A stretch of 11,871 nt of DNA. Source: DALYLB01 sp046154695 (lineage in GTDB: Bacteria > Acidobacteriota > Blastocatellia > RBC074). The notes beneath the pieces are model-generated. The model was given only the letters and a program-made list of their open reading frames with translations. It did not search any database and had not been told where the DNA came from. Position numbers and translations under genes: made by a program. This document shows positions 11,266-11,871 of the stretch, in pieces. The stretch spans positions 1-11,871 of the forward strand of contig JBJXFI010000295.1 in assembly GCA_046154695.1 (NCBI GenBank). The letters are read 5' to 3'. Within the stretch, counting starts at the first letter, position 1. Each line of letters begins with the position of its first letter.

Positions 11266-11871
11266 TTATTCATCCCCGGGGATCTTGAACTCGTTGTTCA
11301 ACCGCAGCGCCAGCTCGGTGAACAGATTGGCGAGCGCGGCCCGGTCCGTCTTGTCGTTGCGCAGCTCGCGGGATTCGCGCGCCAGCGCCGAGGCGCTCTC
11401 GTCGTGTTTCTGGCGAATCTCCTCGGCCAGGCTCTTGGACTGGTCCAGAATCTGCTGCCGGATTTCGCGGTGGGTTGCGGCGGTCTGCTCGTCCAGTTGA
11501 TTCAGCTTCTGCGTCAGGGCGCGGGCCGTATCGCGCATCTCGCGGGTGATCTCCTCGGCGGCTTGCGAGCGCTGCTGATTCTCTGATCGCAGCCGGTCGC
11601 CGAGCGCCGAGATCTCCTGCTTGATGAAATTTTCCAGCGACTCGAACCGGCGCCGCGAATCCTCCCGGGCTTCCGCCGCTTCCTTCTGGATTCGGTCCTC
11701 CAGCTTCGCGAACCGGCGCTCGTATTCGCGCATCTGGCCGCCGAAAAGAATATCGCGAACCTTGTCGAGATTCCCCTGATTCATCAGGTCCGGCGAGGAC
11801 GAGGGAGAGGCCGGTTGCGCGTGCGCCTCATCCGCTTCGCTCACCGGAAGCTGGATGACATTCTCTTCAGC
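11266..11871 (-). CDS. Cytoplasmic coiled-coil protein of the small-GTPase module (5' partial)
   Basis: At least 201 residues visible. The frame stays open to the window edge: nine codons reading AEENVIQLP precede the GTG at 11844, and they look like a genuine N-terminus, so the real start is probably just beyond the edge. A low-complexity Ala/Ser/Pro segment is followed by NLDKVRDILFGGQMREYERR, then about 130 residues of charged heptad-like helix (Glu/Arg/Gln/Ala rich), then KTDRAALANLFTELALRLNN before the end. There is no signal peptide, membrane segment or cysteine. The two flanking blocks around a coiled coil look conserved and I recall similar hypothetical proteins beside OmpA/GTPase genes, but no function is known. 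As first visible gene of the operon it could be a scaffold or filament-like partner of the membrane protein that follows 47 nt later. Confidence 0.85.
   Translation of the reverse strand, partial: AEENVIQLPVSEADEAHAQPASPSSSPDLMNQGNLDKVRDILFGGQMREYERRFAKLEDRIQKEAAEAREDSRRRFESLENFIKQEISALGDRLRSENQQRSQAAEEITREMRDTARALTQKLNQLDEQTAATHREIRQQILDQSKSLAEEIRQKHDESASALARESRELRNDKTDRAALANLFTELALRLNNEFKIPGDE

Noticed and set aside
9746..11500. Long plus-strand frame opposite the OmpA-domain and coiled-coil genes
   Set aside because: It crosses an operon junction and the 11234-11256 hairpin, has no motif, and the minus-strand products are clearly real.
11842..11844. GTG 11844 as the start of the coiled-coil protein
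   Set aside because: The frame continues open to the edge with plausible codons (ENVIQLP), so the real start is likely outside the window.

Overview
The window is a GC-rich bacterial chromosome segment with about 95% coding density. It carries seven protein genes and no RNA gene, transposase, CRISPR array or phage gene that I can see. The pairing of a planctomycete-type cytochrome c/DUF1549/DUF1553 protein with a Tat-exported DUF1501 protein is typical of Planctomycetota, Verrucomicrobiota, Acidobacteriota and related lineages. The several starts without a clear Shine-Dalgarno and the CCTGGGG/CCCCAGG hairpin repeat at the left edge fit this. I cannot fix the phylum from the sequence alone.

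Left part (1-5499, minus strand). A 200-base gene-free edge holds two GC-rich hairpins and one AT-rich imperfect inverted repeat. Next comes a very tight three-gene unit transcribed right to left: PSCyt1/DUF1549/DUF1553 protein, then DUF1501 protein, then an RsuA/RluF-family rRNA pseudouridine synthase. The gaps are 2 nt each. A good candidate promoter (TTGTTA, 17-bp spacer, TATAAA) lies just upstream at 5539-5567.

Middle (5620-7779, plus strand). This is a complete ribonuclease R, transcribed divergently from the cytochrome-type unit and convergently with the signalling operon to its right.

Right part (7791-11871, minus strand). This is a four-gene operon: a cytoplasmic coiled-coil protein (its start lies beyond the edge), a single-pass membrane protein with a large cytoplasmic region plus periplasmic BON-like and OmpA-like domains, a Ras/Rab-like small GTPase, and a histidine kinase with a PAS-like sensor region. 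Gaps are 47, 9 and about 5-17 nt, so they are very probably one transcription unit. It looks like a signalling module that couples cell-wall contact or envelope state through a prokaryotic small GTPase to a two-component output. This is the most interesting item in the window; the link between the parts is inferred, not shown.
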